Shown here: in pieces, positions 49,637-58,733 of the stretch
Layout: every line of letters begins with the position of its first letter
Position numbering within the stretch: position 1 is the first letter of the stretch
Source of the DNA: JACSRF01 sp964504445
GTDB taxonomy: Bacteria > Chloroflexota > Anaerolineae > Promineifilales > Promineifilaceae
Direction of reading: 5' to 3'
Length of the DNA: 64,000 nucleotides
Assembly (NCBI GenBank): GCA_964504445.1
Contig: CAZDEO010000016.1
Location: 1 to 64,000 of the forward strand
Notes under the pieces: model-generated
What the model was told of the DNA's origin: nothing
The model's input: only the letters and a program-made list of their open reading frames with translations
The model's database searches: none
Program-made: the position numbers and the translations under genes

Positions 49637-51601
49637 ATGACAAAACGTATCAAACACCCCATTCGCTGGCTTGTTTTGCTCGGCGTCCTGCTCATTGTGG
49701 CCTGGCTGGCGCTCAAAGGCTGGCGCATTTACCATGCTGCCAACGGGCTGCTGGCGCGGCAGGCAGAAGCCGAAGCACTGCTGGCTAATGGCCCAATGAA
49801 TATGGATGGCGAAGCTGCTGAAGCCCTGATTTTAGGTGTGCGGCGGGATTTGCTGGTGGTTAAACGGGAAACGGCCGTCTTCATGCCCCTCACCCCTTAC
49901 CTGGGCTGGCTGCCCACCGTGGGGCCGCTCGCCGTGAAAGCCGAACCCCTGTTGGAAATGGCCGACGCTGGCACAGAAACGGCCGCCTACGCCTTCCTGG
50001 GCTTCAAACCGGCGCTGGCTTTGCTGCAAAACGACACCCTTGGCGGCACTGACAAGCTGGCGGAACTGGTTACGGTATTAGACCAGGCCGGTCCTGATTT
50101 GGCCGCTGCCGCCCAGGCCTTCAACCGGTACGTAGCCGCCCGCGCCGCTTTGGGAGATACGGCAGATTTGCCCTGGCGGGTACGCACGCTGCTAGAACAA
50201 GCAGACACTTACCAACCATTGGCAGAGGATGGTTTGCAAGTCGCCCAAATTTTGCCCGAATTTATGGGTGCTGACGGGCTGCGCCTGTACCTGCTGCTGG
50301 CTCAAAATGAGGAGGAACTGCGCCCCACCGGAGGCTTTATTGCTGGGGCAGGGATTCTAGCGCTGGAAAACGGCCGTATCCAAAACATGCTCTTTGCCGA
50401 CGCCAACTACGTAGACAATTACGTTAGCAAACCCTACGCTTTTCCGCCCCAGCCCTTATACGACTTCATGGGATTAGAGCTATTTTTGCTGCGTGACGCC
50501 AATTTTTGGCCCGATTTCCCCACTTCAGCGCAAATGGCCATGGATTTATATAGCTATGGTCAGGATTTGCCGCCGCTAGATGGCGCCATTGCCTTTGACC
50601 AGCGCTTTATGCAGTTGTTTGTCGAAGCCTTGGGCAGTGTCTACATTCCCGAAGAAGATGTAACCATTAACGACCGTAACGTCATTGCCGCCATGCAAGA
50701 GGCGTGGAGCTATGAAGAGGGGCAAGAGGTAGGCCAATGGGTGCGCGACCGCAAAGCGTTCCTGGGCACTTTTGCCAACGCCATCATGACCAAGGTTCAA
50801 ACTGATTTTGGCCATCTTGACCCCCTGCTGCTGGTGCAAAACATCAACATGGCCATTGCCCAGCGCCATTTGCAAATTTACGTCACCGACCCCGCCCAAG
50901 CGGCCGTTTTAGACACGGTAGATTGGGACGGCCGTTACCAAAACGAAACCGGGCAAGACGTATTAGGCGTGGTAGATACCAACGTGGGCTATAACAAAGT
51001 CAACTCCCTCATTGAGCGGCAGGTCAGCTACCGTGTTGACCTTTCCAGCCGCCAGGCCCAGCTAAATGTCACCTACCGCCACAACGGTACCCCAGAAGAT
51101 AAACCCTGTTTCCAGGGAACCCCCTACACCGGCGGCATTAGCTACGACGAGCGAATCAACACCTGCTACTGGAACTATTTGCGCATTTACACGCCTCTGG
51201 GCACCCAGCTCAGCAGCGCCTCGCAACACCGCATACCTGACGAAACCATGATGACAGGTCAGGGCTGGAACCAGCAAGCCCACATTATTCAAGAACCAAT
51301 CCCGCTGACCGTCATTGCCAACGCCTTCTTGCTGCCCTGGGACGAAACCCTCACCAGCAATTACATTTACCAACTACCACCCAGTATTGTCCAATTGGTA
51401 AATGGCCAGCAGCAGTACCAATTAACCGTCTACAAGCAGGCCGGCACAGCTGCTGCTCCGTTGGAGATTGTGCTACAATTGCCTTCAGGGGCAACACTAA
51501 CGTCCGCCACACCGTCGCCAACGTCTATCACCGGTTCCACCGTGACTTATACTTTAACCGCGGAAACTAATTTGCAGTTGAAAATTACCTACCAGCCATA
51601 A
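49637..51601 (+). CDS. DUF4012-domain membrane-anchored protein
   Basis: A 654-residue protein with one N-terminal transmembrane helix (about 10-30), an extracytoplasmic helical region and the DUF4012 core (about 195-460) with NEEELRPTGGFIAG, FPPQPLYDFMG and DANFWPDFPTSAQ. DUF4012 proteins occur in Chloroflexota and Actinobacteria envelopes without known activity, often near polysaccharide genes. The end is a beta-rich part. It lies 15 nt before the SH3 protein and is likely co-transcribed with it. Confidence 0.8.
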   Translation: MTKRIKHPIRWLVLLGVLLIVAWLALKGWRIYHAANGLLARQAEAEALLANGPMNMDGEAAEALILGVRRDLLVVKRETAVFMPLTPYLGWLPTVGPLAVKAEPLLEMADAGTETAAYAFLGFKPALALLQNDTLGGTDKLAELVTVLDQAGPDLAAAAQAFNRYVAARAALGDTADLPWRVRTLLEQADTYQPLAEDGLQVAQILPEFMGADGLRLYLLLAQNEEELRPTGGFIAGAGILALENGRIQNMLFADANYVDNYVSKPYAFPPQPLYDFMGLELFLLRDANFWPDFPTSAQMAMDLYSYGQDLPPLDGAIAFDQRFMQLFVEALGSVYIPEEDVTINDRNVIAAMQEAWSYEEGQEVGQWVRDRKAFLGTFANAIMTKVQTDFGHLDPLLLVQNINMAIAQRHLQIYVTDPAQAAVLDTVDWDGRYQNETGQDVLGVVDTNVGYNKVNSLIERQVSYRVDLSSRQAQLNVTYRHNGTPEDKPCFQGTPYTGGISYDERINTCYWNYLRIYTPLGTQLSSASQHRIPDETMMTGQGWNQQAHIIQEPIPLTVIANAFLLPWDETLTSNYIYQLPPSIVQLVNGQQQYQLTVYKQAGTAAAPLEIVLQLPSGATLTSATPSPTSITGSTVTYTLTAETNLQLKITYQP

Positions 51602-51616
51602 CCATTTTGGAGGAGC

Positions 51617-52561
51617 ATGTTAAAACGCATAATCAGTACGATCCTGGCATTTATCCTGCTCATAACAGCTTATACCGCATTTCGGCACGTGCAACCCGCC
51701 GCAGCGCAAATTGTAACCATTCCCACGCGCACGCCTACGCCTGCGCCGGTAACGCCCACCAATACGCCGCAGCCCCAGCCCACCAACCCGCCCCAGCCCA
51801 CAGCGCCCCCAGCCGCTACGGACACACCGGTACCAGAAGCTACGGCTACCAACACGGCCGTTCAACCCACCGTAGACCCCAGCACCCTGCTGCCCACCGC
51901 AGAAGCATGTGGCGAACCACCCACAGCCCGCGCCAACAACAACATCAATGTCCGCCGCGGCCCCGGCACCGATTATGATATTTTGAGCACGCTTTTTGCT
52001 GGCGAAGTGCGCCTTATTACTGGGCGCGCCGAATTTGCCGAGTGGTGGGTTGTTGAATTGGCTGACGGCCGCGAAGGCTGGGTGGCCGATTTTACCGTGA
52101 CGGTGAATGGTTACACCGGCAACGTGCCCCTGGCAACACCGCCAACGCTAAATGGCAGCACGCCCACCCCTGGCCCTTTGTGGCAGCCCACCCCCCAACC
52201 CGGCTGCCCCACGGCCACAGCCACAAGCGCGCCGACGGCGACAGCCACGGCAACAGCCACGGCCGTTCCCCCCACCGCCACCCGGGAACAGGATGACGCC
52301 CTCGCAGCAACAACCCAGACCCCAGAAACGGCCGTGACGGCTCCCACGACGTCCCCACCAGCGCCGCCAGCCCCGCTGGCAGACAATGCGCCCACGGCCA
52401 CGCCGGCGGCAGCCGCGACCATTACCGGTCAGCAAGCCACAGCCACGGCCCAACCTTTGGCCAGCGATCAGGCCCAGGGCAGCAACAGCAATCTGCTGCT
52501 CATCGCTGGCATTGGTCTAATTGTGTTGGGCATCGTTGGCACGATAGTGATCCGCCGCTAA
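51617..52561 (+). CDS. SH3-domain surface protein with Thr/Pro stalks
   Basis: A 314-residue secreted, anchored protein. A signal helix (about 5-24) is followed by a Thr/Pro-rich segment, a bacterial SH3 domain at about 105-165 (NINVRRGPGTDYDIL, then WWVVELADGREGWV), a long Thr/Ala/Pro stalk and a C-terminal transmembrane helix ending VIRR. SH3b domains bind cell-wall components, so it probably decorates the surface. AGGAG 4-5 nt before the ATG. It converges on the M23 gene across a strong terminator. Confidence 0.8.
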   Translation: MLKRIISTILAFILLITAYTAFRHVQPAAAQIVTIPTRTPTPAPVTPTNTPQPQPTNPPQPTAPPAATDTPVPEATATNTAVQPTVDPSTLLPTAEACGEPPTARANNNINVRRGPGTDYDILSTLFAGEVRLITGRAEFAEWWVVELADGREGWVADFTVTVNGYTGNVPLATPPTLNGSTPTPGPLWQPTPQPGCPTATATSAPTATATATATAVPPTATREQDDALAATTQTPETAVTAPTTSPPAPPAPLADNAPTATPAAAATITGQQATATAQPLASDQAQGSNSNLLLIAGIGLIVLGIVGTIVIRR

Positions 52562-52566
52562 ACAAA

Positions 52567-52597
52567 GACATCCGATTTCTCGGAGAAATCGGATGTC
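52567..52597. terminator. Strong bidirectional terminator hairpin
   Basis: GACATCCGATTTCTC pairs with GAGAAATCGGATGTC (52567-52581 with 52583-52597), a near-perfect 14-bp stem with a tight loop, flanked by A-rich and T-rich ends. It separates the convergent SH3 and M23 genes. Confidence 0.88.
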
Positions 52598-52631
52598 TCA
52601 TTTTGTTAGACAGAAGCTCTTCTTTTTCTCT

Positions 52632-54548
52632 CTAATCGGAAAGCACGGCCGTTGCCGCCACCGTCACATCCAAAGCCACCAAATTGCCCCCATCAATTTG
52701 CAGCAAAAGCAAACCTGCCTCTGTACCCTGTGCCCAACTACCGCTAAATCCGCGTTGGCGTGTACCCCCAGTATACAAATGGGTCAGGCCCGGAGCAGCC
52801 AGGCTCACCCCGTACACCCGCAGTTCATGATTAGCCGAAGAGGCATCCTGCGCGGTCAGCAGCACCCGCTCACCCGCCGTCAGCAGCGCCAGGTCGCCCC
52901 CCCGCGCCACGGCCCGCAGAGAACGCTCCCAACGCAGGCTTCCGTCAGGGTTTAGCAAAAGGAGGAGGCGGTCCCGGTTGTCGCTGTGCAGCAGCAGCAG
53001 GCTGCCATCCGGCAAAGAGACCGCGGCTCCGGCGCCAAAAAGAGACGGCAGCGCATACCAGAGCACGGCCCTTTGCGAATCGGGGTCTAGCTGGTAGATA
53101 CCATCTTGGGCATAGAGCAACAACCGGTCACCGTGGGTGAGGAAACGGCCGTTGCGCGCGTCAGGCCAGGCCGCCAACCCATCAGCCGTCACCGTCCACA
53201 ACAAGCCGTTGCGTCCGCTGCTGGCCAAAACAAGTTGGGCCCTCGCCAGCACCCAATCTAGCGGCTGGCTATCTAGCTCATCCTCCCACAGCAGCCGCCC
53301 ATCAGACGCCAGGGCAGACAGGCGCTGCCGCACCGCCACCAGCACGCCCCCATCGGGCATCGGCATGAGGGTGGGTTGGCCTACCAAATTGAGATTTTGC
53401 TGCCACAATGGGTTGAGATCAGGCTGCCAGTTACCGCTGGCATCAGCCACCAGCGCATAGGCCGCAACCTCACCCTGCCGTCCGGCAACCACCAACTGGG
53501 ACCCGTCTCTAAGAAGCTGGGCGCCAACAATTGGCATTTCTGCCGCCAGCCGCCACCGGGCACGGCCGTCAGCCACATTCACCGCTACCAATGCCTCATT
53601 CTCTAGCAGCAAAAAGGTCTGGTCATTCAACAAACCGACCGGCGTGCGTGTTGACTCCCCAATGGGCCAGGACCAGACGACACCAGGAGCCTCGGTGTTG
53701 CGCTGCTCCCAAATGGTTTGCGAAGGAGGCAGCCAGCCCGCTTGCGTAGGGTCTACGTCCCAATAGCCGCCACCAGGCTGGGTGGGCATGTGGGTGCGAA
53801 TTTCAAAATGCAGGTGGGGCGGCGTGCGCGGGCGGCCAATTTCGCCTACTTTTTGGCCGCGCACCACACATTCTCCAGCCCGCAGAGTAATGCTGGGTGG
53901 GTCTAAGTGGCCGTAGAAGGAGAGAAAGGTACGGCCGTTGGCAAAAATGTGGCGCACAATAACAATGCCCTGGTCGCGCCCCCAGCCTAACGGTTCGGCA
54001 TAAGTCACCGTGCCATGCCCAATGCTGTAGACAGGCAGCCCAAAGTTACCTTCTCCCCGCGACACCCACCAATCCTCACCCGCATGGTAACTGTCATACC
54101 GCTGGCGGAATACGCCAAAATCCTGCCCGCCCCGCGTTACGTCTTCCCCATCAGGAGGGTCCATGGGGAAATCGAGGACGTCTACAACGCCACAGGCTGC
54201 CCCTACCTGGGCCACCGGCGCTGCCAGCCGCACCTCGCGGGGGTTGCCGCTAATGAAGAGGGGAACGGCCGTTGGTGTGGGGGTCGGCGTAGGCGAAGGG
54301 GTTAGGGTGGGAGATGGCGTGAGGGTGGGCGTGGGGGATGGGGTGAAGGTAGGCGTTGTGGAAGGGGAAACGGCCGTGCCATTTTGCAACCCATTGCTAC
54401 CCGGAAAAACCGCGACCTCTTGCTGTGCTGACGGCGGAGAGATGGCACAACCCACCCCCCATAACAATACCAGCGCCACAGCCAACAAAACAAAAAAACG
54501 CAGGCGCATTACTTGCCCGAACCAATTAGTCATGTCCATGGGCGCCAA
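52632..54548 (-). CDS. Lipoprotein with M23 (LytM) peptidase domain and PQQ-like propeller
   Basis: A 638-residue predicted lipoprotein: hydrophobic helix ending WGVGC (Cys34), Thr/Pro stalk (about 60-96), then an M23 zinc-peptidase domain with metal ligands His155 and Asp159 (HAGED), His214 (YGHLD) and the HLH motif (245-247) followed by FE. The C-terminal half (about 290-630) is a PQQ-like beta-propeller with repeated 'G.LLW..' blades. It would cleave peptide cross-bridges in the wall, or act as an amidase activator; the ligands are intact, so activity is plausible. The start could instead be an internal ATG near residue 6 or 14. Confidence 0.82.
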   Translation of the reverse strand: MAPMDMTNWFGQVMRLRFFVLLAVALVLLWGVGCAISPPSAQQEVAVFPGSNGLQNGTAVSPSTTPTFTPSPTPTLTPSPTLTPSPTPTPTPTAVPLFISGNPREVRLAAPVAQVGAACGVVDVLDFPMDPPDGEDVTRGGQDFGVFRQRYDSYHAGEDWWVSRGEGNFGLPVYSIGHGTVTYAEPLGWGRDQGIVIVRHIFANGRTFLSFYGHLDPPSITLRAGECVVRGQKVGEIGRPRTPPHLHFEIRTHMPTQPGGGYWDVDPTQAGWLPPSQTIWEQRNTEAPGVVWSWPIGESTRTPVGLLNDQTFLLLENEALVAVNVADGRARWRLAAEMPIVGAQLLRDGSQLVVAGRQGEVAAYALVADASGNWQPDLNPLWQQNLNLVGQPTLMPMPDGGVLVAVRQRLSALASDGRLLWEDELDSQPLDWVLARAQLVLASSGRNGLLWTVTADGLAAWPDARNGRFLTHGDRLLLYAQDGIYQLDPDSQRAVLWYALPSLFGAGAAVSLPDGSLLLLHSDNRDRLLLLLNPDGSLRWERSLRAVARGGDLALLTAGERVLLTAQDASSANHELRVYGVSLAAPGLTHLYTGGTRQRGFSGSWAQGTEAGLLLLQIDGGNLVALDVTVAATAVLSD

Positions 54549-54768
54549 TATACCAAAACCTGGTTGTTCCGAGCTATGGAATTAAGGATATTCGCATTTA
54601 TGCCGGTCCCAATCCTCAACAATAACTGGCATGGCCCTTTACGCCGCTGACCATCCAGGCGCCTCTTGGAACACGGGATTTCACGAAAAAACGCGGAGCT
54701 GCACGGAGAGTTTTCCTCCGTGGAACCCCGCGCCTTCTCTATGAAACTCCCTGCCACTAAATAGATGC
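54549..54768. other. Intergenic gap with nested hairpin
   Basis: No gene is seen. A nested hairpin at 54692-54732 pairs CGCGG with CCGCG and inside it CACGGAG with CTCCGTG (7-nt loop). It has no T-tract. Confidence 0.5.
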
Positions 54769-56037
54769 TTATGCCTTATGCAAATGCGCCGCCGCCACAA
54801 AAGAAAGGCCGCGCTCTGTTAGCGCCCAGGCCGTCTTGTTGCACGCCTCTACTTTGTCCAGGAAATTCCGCTCCATAAAGTCCCAATGCCCCGCGGCAAT
54901 AATCTCCTCTTTATCGCGGAAATAATCCAAAATATCTGACGGGTGTTCGCGAGTCTGGTCAATTTCCGGGTCGCCTCCCTCATGCTTGGCGGAAATATTC
55001 GCCACATGGCTGGCTAAATCCAGCAGTTCGTCTCGCCGGTTATACGGCTGGCGCACAATACTCTTGAAGGTTTCGGTGATGTGATGCTCAAAGCGCACCA
55101 CCTCTTCAAAGCCCAGATCTTGGCGGAATTGGGCCGTAATCTCCATGGTCTCGTTGTTCACCGAGTTACTCCAATTAAACCCAATGAGGGGCGATGTGCC
55201 GTCATCACGCGCAAAGAGCTTGGCGCCCAGCAGCGTCCATAGTGCGGCGTAGGAGTTGTCATTGCCCATGAACACCGAAATCTTGAACTCAATGTCTACA
55301 CCCAGGCGGTGCAGCAAATAACCCACCAGCACCGTGCCCGGATTGATGTTGAGTACCTGGCGGATGCCGTAGTTGGTGTAGTAGTAGAGGTATTCATCTA
55401 GCCATTTGAGAGGATAATGGTTGGGCTGGCCTACCCCGCCAAAGTAACCGGTAATGGTTTCTGGCCCGCCTAAATGCACATTGGAACCATCGGTGCCTTT
55501 GGTGTCCAGGGTATCTACGTAGCTAGCACCAATGATCTTGAGGCCGGCAGCCACGGCGGGCAGATCGCCATCCGCCTCTTGCTCTTTCATCTTGCGCACG
55601 CGGATAAAACGGCCGGGTACAAGGGTTTGGTCGGCGATGGCTTGTTTAACGGCCGTAATCAACCAGGGAAAATATTGCAGCGCACTCACTTCCAGCGTCA
55701 CCGCAAACTCATCGGCAAAGCGCATCGTATCGGCCTTCTCCCCCAGCACCTTGCGCCGGTAGTCGGCTATACTGATAAACACGCCCTTATCCCGCTGTTC
55801 CATCAGCCAATGCAGGTCAGCCAGGTATTCCGGCTTCACCGCCTCCACTTTTTGCAGCAAATTCTCCAATTTGCCCGCCTCCTCGGCCTGGGCATTGATC
55901 TCTTCCGGCGTGCCATATTTTGCCACCACCGCCAGCACATCATTCACCACGCGCATGTCCGGGTTGAGCAAAACATCGTTAATGGCCGCCAATCTATCAG
56001 GGGAAATGCGTAATCTTTCGCGTAAATCAATGGTCAT
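54769..56037 (-). CDS. Conserved protein of unknown function
   Basis: A 422-residue soluble protein I cannot assign. The start is placed at the ATG at 56037, preceded by AGGAG, because the longer frame begins inside an inverted repeat. The sequence has a helical N-terminal third and a middle region with KIIGASYVDTLDTKGTDGS, LGGPETITGYFGG and LNINPGTVLVGYLLH, which look like barrel or Rossmann-type loops, then a conserved-looking helical end. No transmembrane segment. It lies 110 nt downstream of panB on the same strand, but a link to pantothenate synthesis is not shown. Confidence 0.65.
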   Translation of the reverse strand: MTIDLRERLRISPDRLAAINDVLLNPDMRVVNDVLAVVAKYGTPEEINAQAEEAGKLENLLQKVEAVKPEYLADLHWLMEQRDKGVFISIADYRRKVLGEKADTMRFADEFAVTLEVSALQYFPWLITAVKQAIADQTLVPGRFIRVRKMKEQEADGDLPAVAAGLKIIGASYVDTLDTKGTDGSNVHLGGPETITGYFGGVGQPNHYPLKWLDEYLYYYTNYGIRQVLNINPGTVLVGYLLHRLGVDIEFKISVFMGNDNSYAALWTLLGAKLFARDDGTSPLIGFNWSNSVNNETMEITAQFRQDLGFEEVVRFEHHITETFKSIVRQPYNRRDELLDLASHVANISAKHEGGDPEIDQTREHPSDILDYFRDKEEIIAAGHWDFMERNFLDKVEACNKTAWALTERGLSFVAAAHLHKA

Positions 56038-56062
56038 GGGAATCTCCTTCGAAAATGTAGCC

Positions 56063-56103
56063 CAGGTTACCAAACCTGGAAGATATGCAGGTTTGGTAAC
56101 CTG
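56063..56103. repeat. 16-bp perfect inverted repeat with palindromic arms
   Basis: CAGGTTACCAAACCTG (56063-56078) and CAGGTTTGGTAACCTG (56088-56103) are exact reverse complements, 9 nt apart, and each arm is itself CAGGTT-N4-AACCTG. It lies between panB and the unknown gene. Confidence 0.85.
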
Positions 56104-56147
56104 CGTTACGGATTTTCATTCATGGTGGTGTGCCCACGCACACACCG

Positions 56148-57002
56148 CTACCCTAGCAACTTCTTCAACTCATCATACTCAGCATCTTTCATGCCAAAAT
56201 AGTTTTGGGGTTCGGGGAACTGCTTGTTTTGCACTTCTTGCACGTACTGGATGAGGCCGTTTTGGATGACTTCACCGGCGTTGCCGTAGACTTTGGCCAT
56301 GCGTGGGGTGAACTTGGGGTAAAGGCCAAAAAGGTCGTGGTAAATCAGTAACTGTCCATGGGCGTTGGGACCAGACCCCAGGCTCATGATGATGCAATTT
56401 TCGGCCCGCTCGGTAATGAGTTCACAGACGCGATCAGGCACTAGCTCTAGCAGCACGCCAACGGCTCCCGCTTCTTCCAGAATCTTGGCGTCTTCGACAA
56501 TTTTCTTGGCCTGCAAGGCAGATTTGCCCTGCAAGCGAAAGCCACCCAGGGCGCTGGCGCTTTGCGGCGTCAGCCCCAAATGCCCAAAGGCGGGAATGCC
56601 GGCGGCGGCAATGGTGGCAATGCGCGGGGCCATTTCCCGGCCCCCTTCCAGTTTGATGGCATCGCAACCGGCTTCGGCCATGAAACGGCCGGCGTTTTTC
56701 ACGGCAATCTCGTCGCTGGGTTGGTAGCTCATGTAAGGCATGTCGCCAATGAGAAAGACGTTGGGCGCACCGCGGCGCACCGCCTGGGTATGGCGAATCA
56801 TGTCGTTCATGGTCACGGGCAGGGTGCTGTCGTAGCCGAGCATGGTCATGCCCAGGCTGTCTCCCACGAGGATCATGTCGATGCCGGCCTGATCCTGGAA
56901 GTGGGCGGTGGGGTAATCGTAGCAGGTCAGCCAGGTAATGGGTTCACCTTTGGCTACCTTGCTAAATAGAACGGGTAAGGACACCTTTTTACGCGCAGAC
57001 AT
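56148..57002 (-). CDS. panB: 3-methyl-2-oxobutanoate hydroxymethyltransferase
   Basis: Makes ketopantoate from 2-oxoisovalerate and methylene-THF, first step of pantothenate synthesis. The 284-residue TIM barrel has TCYDYPTA, MILVGDSLGMT (metal-binding Asp), KLEGG, GHLGLTPQS and the acidic ELVPD of the family. AAGGAG is 8 nt before the ATG. panC is not seen in this window. Confidence 0.95.
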   Translation of the reverse strand: MSARKKVSLPVLFSKVAKGEPITWLTCYDYPTAHFQDQAGIDMILVGDSLGMTMLGYDSTLPVTMNDMIRHTQAVRRGAPNVFLIGDMPYMSYQPSDEIAVKNAGRFMAEAGCDAIKLEGGREMAPRIATIAAAGIPAFGHLGLTPQSASALGGFRLQGKSALQAKKIVEDAKILEEAGAVGVLLELVPDRVCELITERAENCIIMSLGSGPNAHGQLLIYHDLFGLYPKFTPRMAKVYGNAGEVIQNGLIQYVQEVQNKQFPEPQNYFGMKDAEYDELKKLLG

Positions 57003-57294
57003 GGGTTCAGCTCCTTAAAAGTTTAGATGGAAAAGTAGGAATGGGCTACGCAAAGACTTGTATCTTTACATAGTAGTAGCTTACGCTAATGTTGGCTGGA
57101 ATTCAAGAATTAGACATTGTTAGACATTGTCGGAAAAGCATTTCAACTTTCCCGGAAGCTAAGAAAGTGTCTTTGTTAAAGCGATTGGTTCGTAGCTTCC
57201 GGGAAAATAATGTAAGTAGCTGTTTTCAGGGAATGATGCTTTGATGCTCCGGGGTTGATTTATTCTGGTTACCCATGACAGGGTGTGTAGCGGT
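57003..57294. repeat. Intergenic gap with 14-bp inverted repeat and short direct repeat
   Basis: No gene is seen. A direct repeat TTAGACATTG occurs twice in a row near 57110. TTTCCCGGAAGCTA (57148-57161) and TAGCTTCCGGGAAA (57193-57206) form perfect arms around a 31-nt loop. The arms contain CTTCCGGGAAG-like dyads and look like a REP-type element. Confidence 0.7.
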
Positions 57295-58677
57295 TTAAGA
57301 GGTTTGGCGCTTTACGGCCGTTTTCGCTGCGGCTACCTGCTCCTGCAAAGCCTCTGGGGCGGTGCCGCCGGTCACCTTGCGGCTAGCTAACGAGGCCTTC
57401 ACGTCAAAAACGGCCGTGGCATCCGCACCAAAATAAGGACTAATCTCCTGCAAATCCGCCAGCGGCAGTGCCGTCAAAGGCACACCCCGCTCCTCCGCCG
57501 CCTGCACCACCTGCCCCACCAGGTGGTGCGCCTCGCGGAACGGAACACCCCCCTTCACCAGGTAATCCGCCAGGTCCGTGGCCAGCAAAGTTGGTTCCAA
57601 CTGCGCTGCCAGCCGTTCTTGGCGCAAGGTCAGGGTACTAATCACGCCAGCCATCACCGGCAGAACCACGTCTAGCGTGTCAAAGGCGTCGAAGACCGGT
57701 TCCTTGTCTTCCTGCAAATCCTTATCGTAGCTGGAAGGCAGCCCCTTCAGCGTGGCCAGCAGCCCGGTCAGGTTGCCAATCAGCCGCCCCGCCTTGCCCC
57801 GCGTCAGCTCCAGGGTGTCCGGGTTCTTCTTCTGCGGCATCAGGCTGGAGCCGGTACTGTAAGCATCATCCAAGCGCACAAAGCCAAACTCGCTGCTGCT
57901 AAACAAAATCAACTGCTCCGCCAGGCGGCTGAGGTGCAGCCCAACCATCGCTGCCGTGTAAAGGAAGTCGGTGGCGAAATCGCGGTCGGATACGGCATCC
58001 AGGCTGTTTTGACTGATGCGGGCAAAGCCCAATTCTCGCGCCAAAAATTCGCGGTCAACGGAATACGCCGTGCCCGCCAGCGCCGCCGACCCCAGGGGCA
58101 GTTCGGCGGCCATGTCGCGCACATTTACCAGGCGCGCCGCATCGCGCGTCAGCGGCCAAAAGTGAGACAGTGCCCAATGCCCCCAGGTAACGGGCTGGGC
58201 GTGCTGCAAATGAGTGTAGCCGGGCATAGGCGTATGCAAATTGGCTTCGGCGCTGGCAATCAGGGCGTGCTGTAATGCAGCCAGATTTTCCTGCAGCGCA
58301 TCTACCGCGCCCATGACCCACAGCCGGAAATCGGTGGCAACCTGGTCGTTGCGGCTGCGCCCGGTGTGCAGCTTGCCGCCCACTGCGCCTACAATTTCGG
58401 TGAGACGCCGCTCAACGGCCGTATGCACATCCTCATCCCCCGGCGCAAAGGTAAACTGCCCGACGGCAAACTCTTGCTGCACCTGGGCCAGCCCATCTAC
58501 CAGAGCTTGCGCCTCATCAGGCGTTAGCACCCCCGCCCCTACCAGCGCCCGCGCCCAGGCCATGCTGCCGCGAATGTCTTCGTTCACCAGGCGCACATCG
58601 AAGGGCAGGCTGTCATTGAATTTGCGTACTAATTCGGCCGTGGTTTTTTGGAAACGGCCGCCCCAAAGTTTGCTCAT
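57295..58677 (-). CDS. argH: Argininosuccinate lyase
   Basis: Splits argininosuccinate to arginine and fumarate, last step of arginine synthesis. From the ATG at 58677 (GGAGG upstream) the protein is 460 residues, beginning MSKLWGGRF; the longer frame would add unrelated residues. Family signatures are TGRSRNDQVATD, TPMPGYTHLQHAQP and GSSLMPQKKNPD with the catalytic Ser loop. Last gene of the minus-strand arginine cluster, 56 nt after the AAA ATPase. Confidence 0.97.
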   Translation of the reverse strand: MSKLWGGRFQKTTAELVRKFNDSLPFDVRLVNEDIRGSMAWARALVGAGVLTPDEAQALVDGLAQVQQEFAVGQFTFAPGDEDVHTAVERRLTEIVGAVGGKLHTGRSRNDQVATDFRLWVMGAVDALQENLAALQHALIASAEANLHTPMPGYTHLQHAQPVTWGHWALSHFWPLTRDAARLVNVRDMAAELPLGSAALAGTAYSVDREFLARELGFARISQNSLDAVSDRDFATDFLYTAAMVGLHLSRLAEQLILFSSSEFGFVRLDDAYSTGSSLMPQKKNPDTLELTRGKAGRLIGNLTGLLATLKGLPSSYDKDLQEDKEPVFDAFDTLDVVLPVMAGVISTLTLRQERLAAQLEPTLLATDLADYLVKGGVPFREAHHLVGQVVQAAEERGVPLTALPLADLQEISPYFGADATAVFDVKASLASRKVTGGTAPEALQEQVAAAKTAVKRQTS

Positions 58678-58733
58678 TATTTTGCCTCCACTGTTTGGGT
58701 TTGTCGGTTTGCCAACCAAGCCAAATATTCTTC

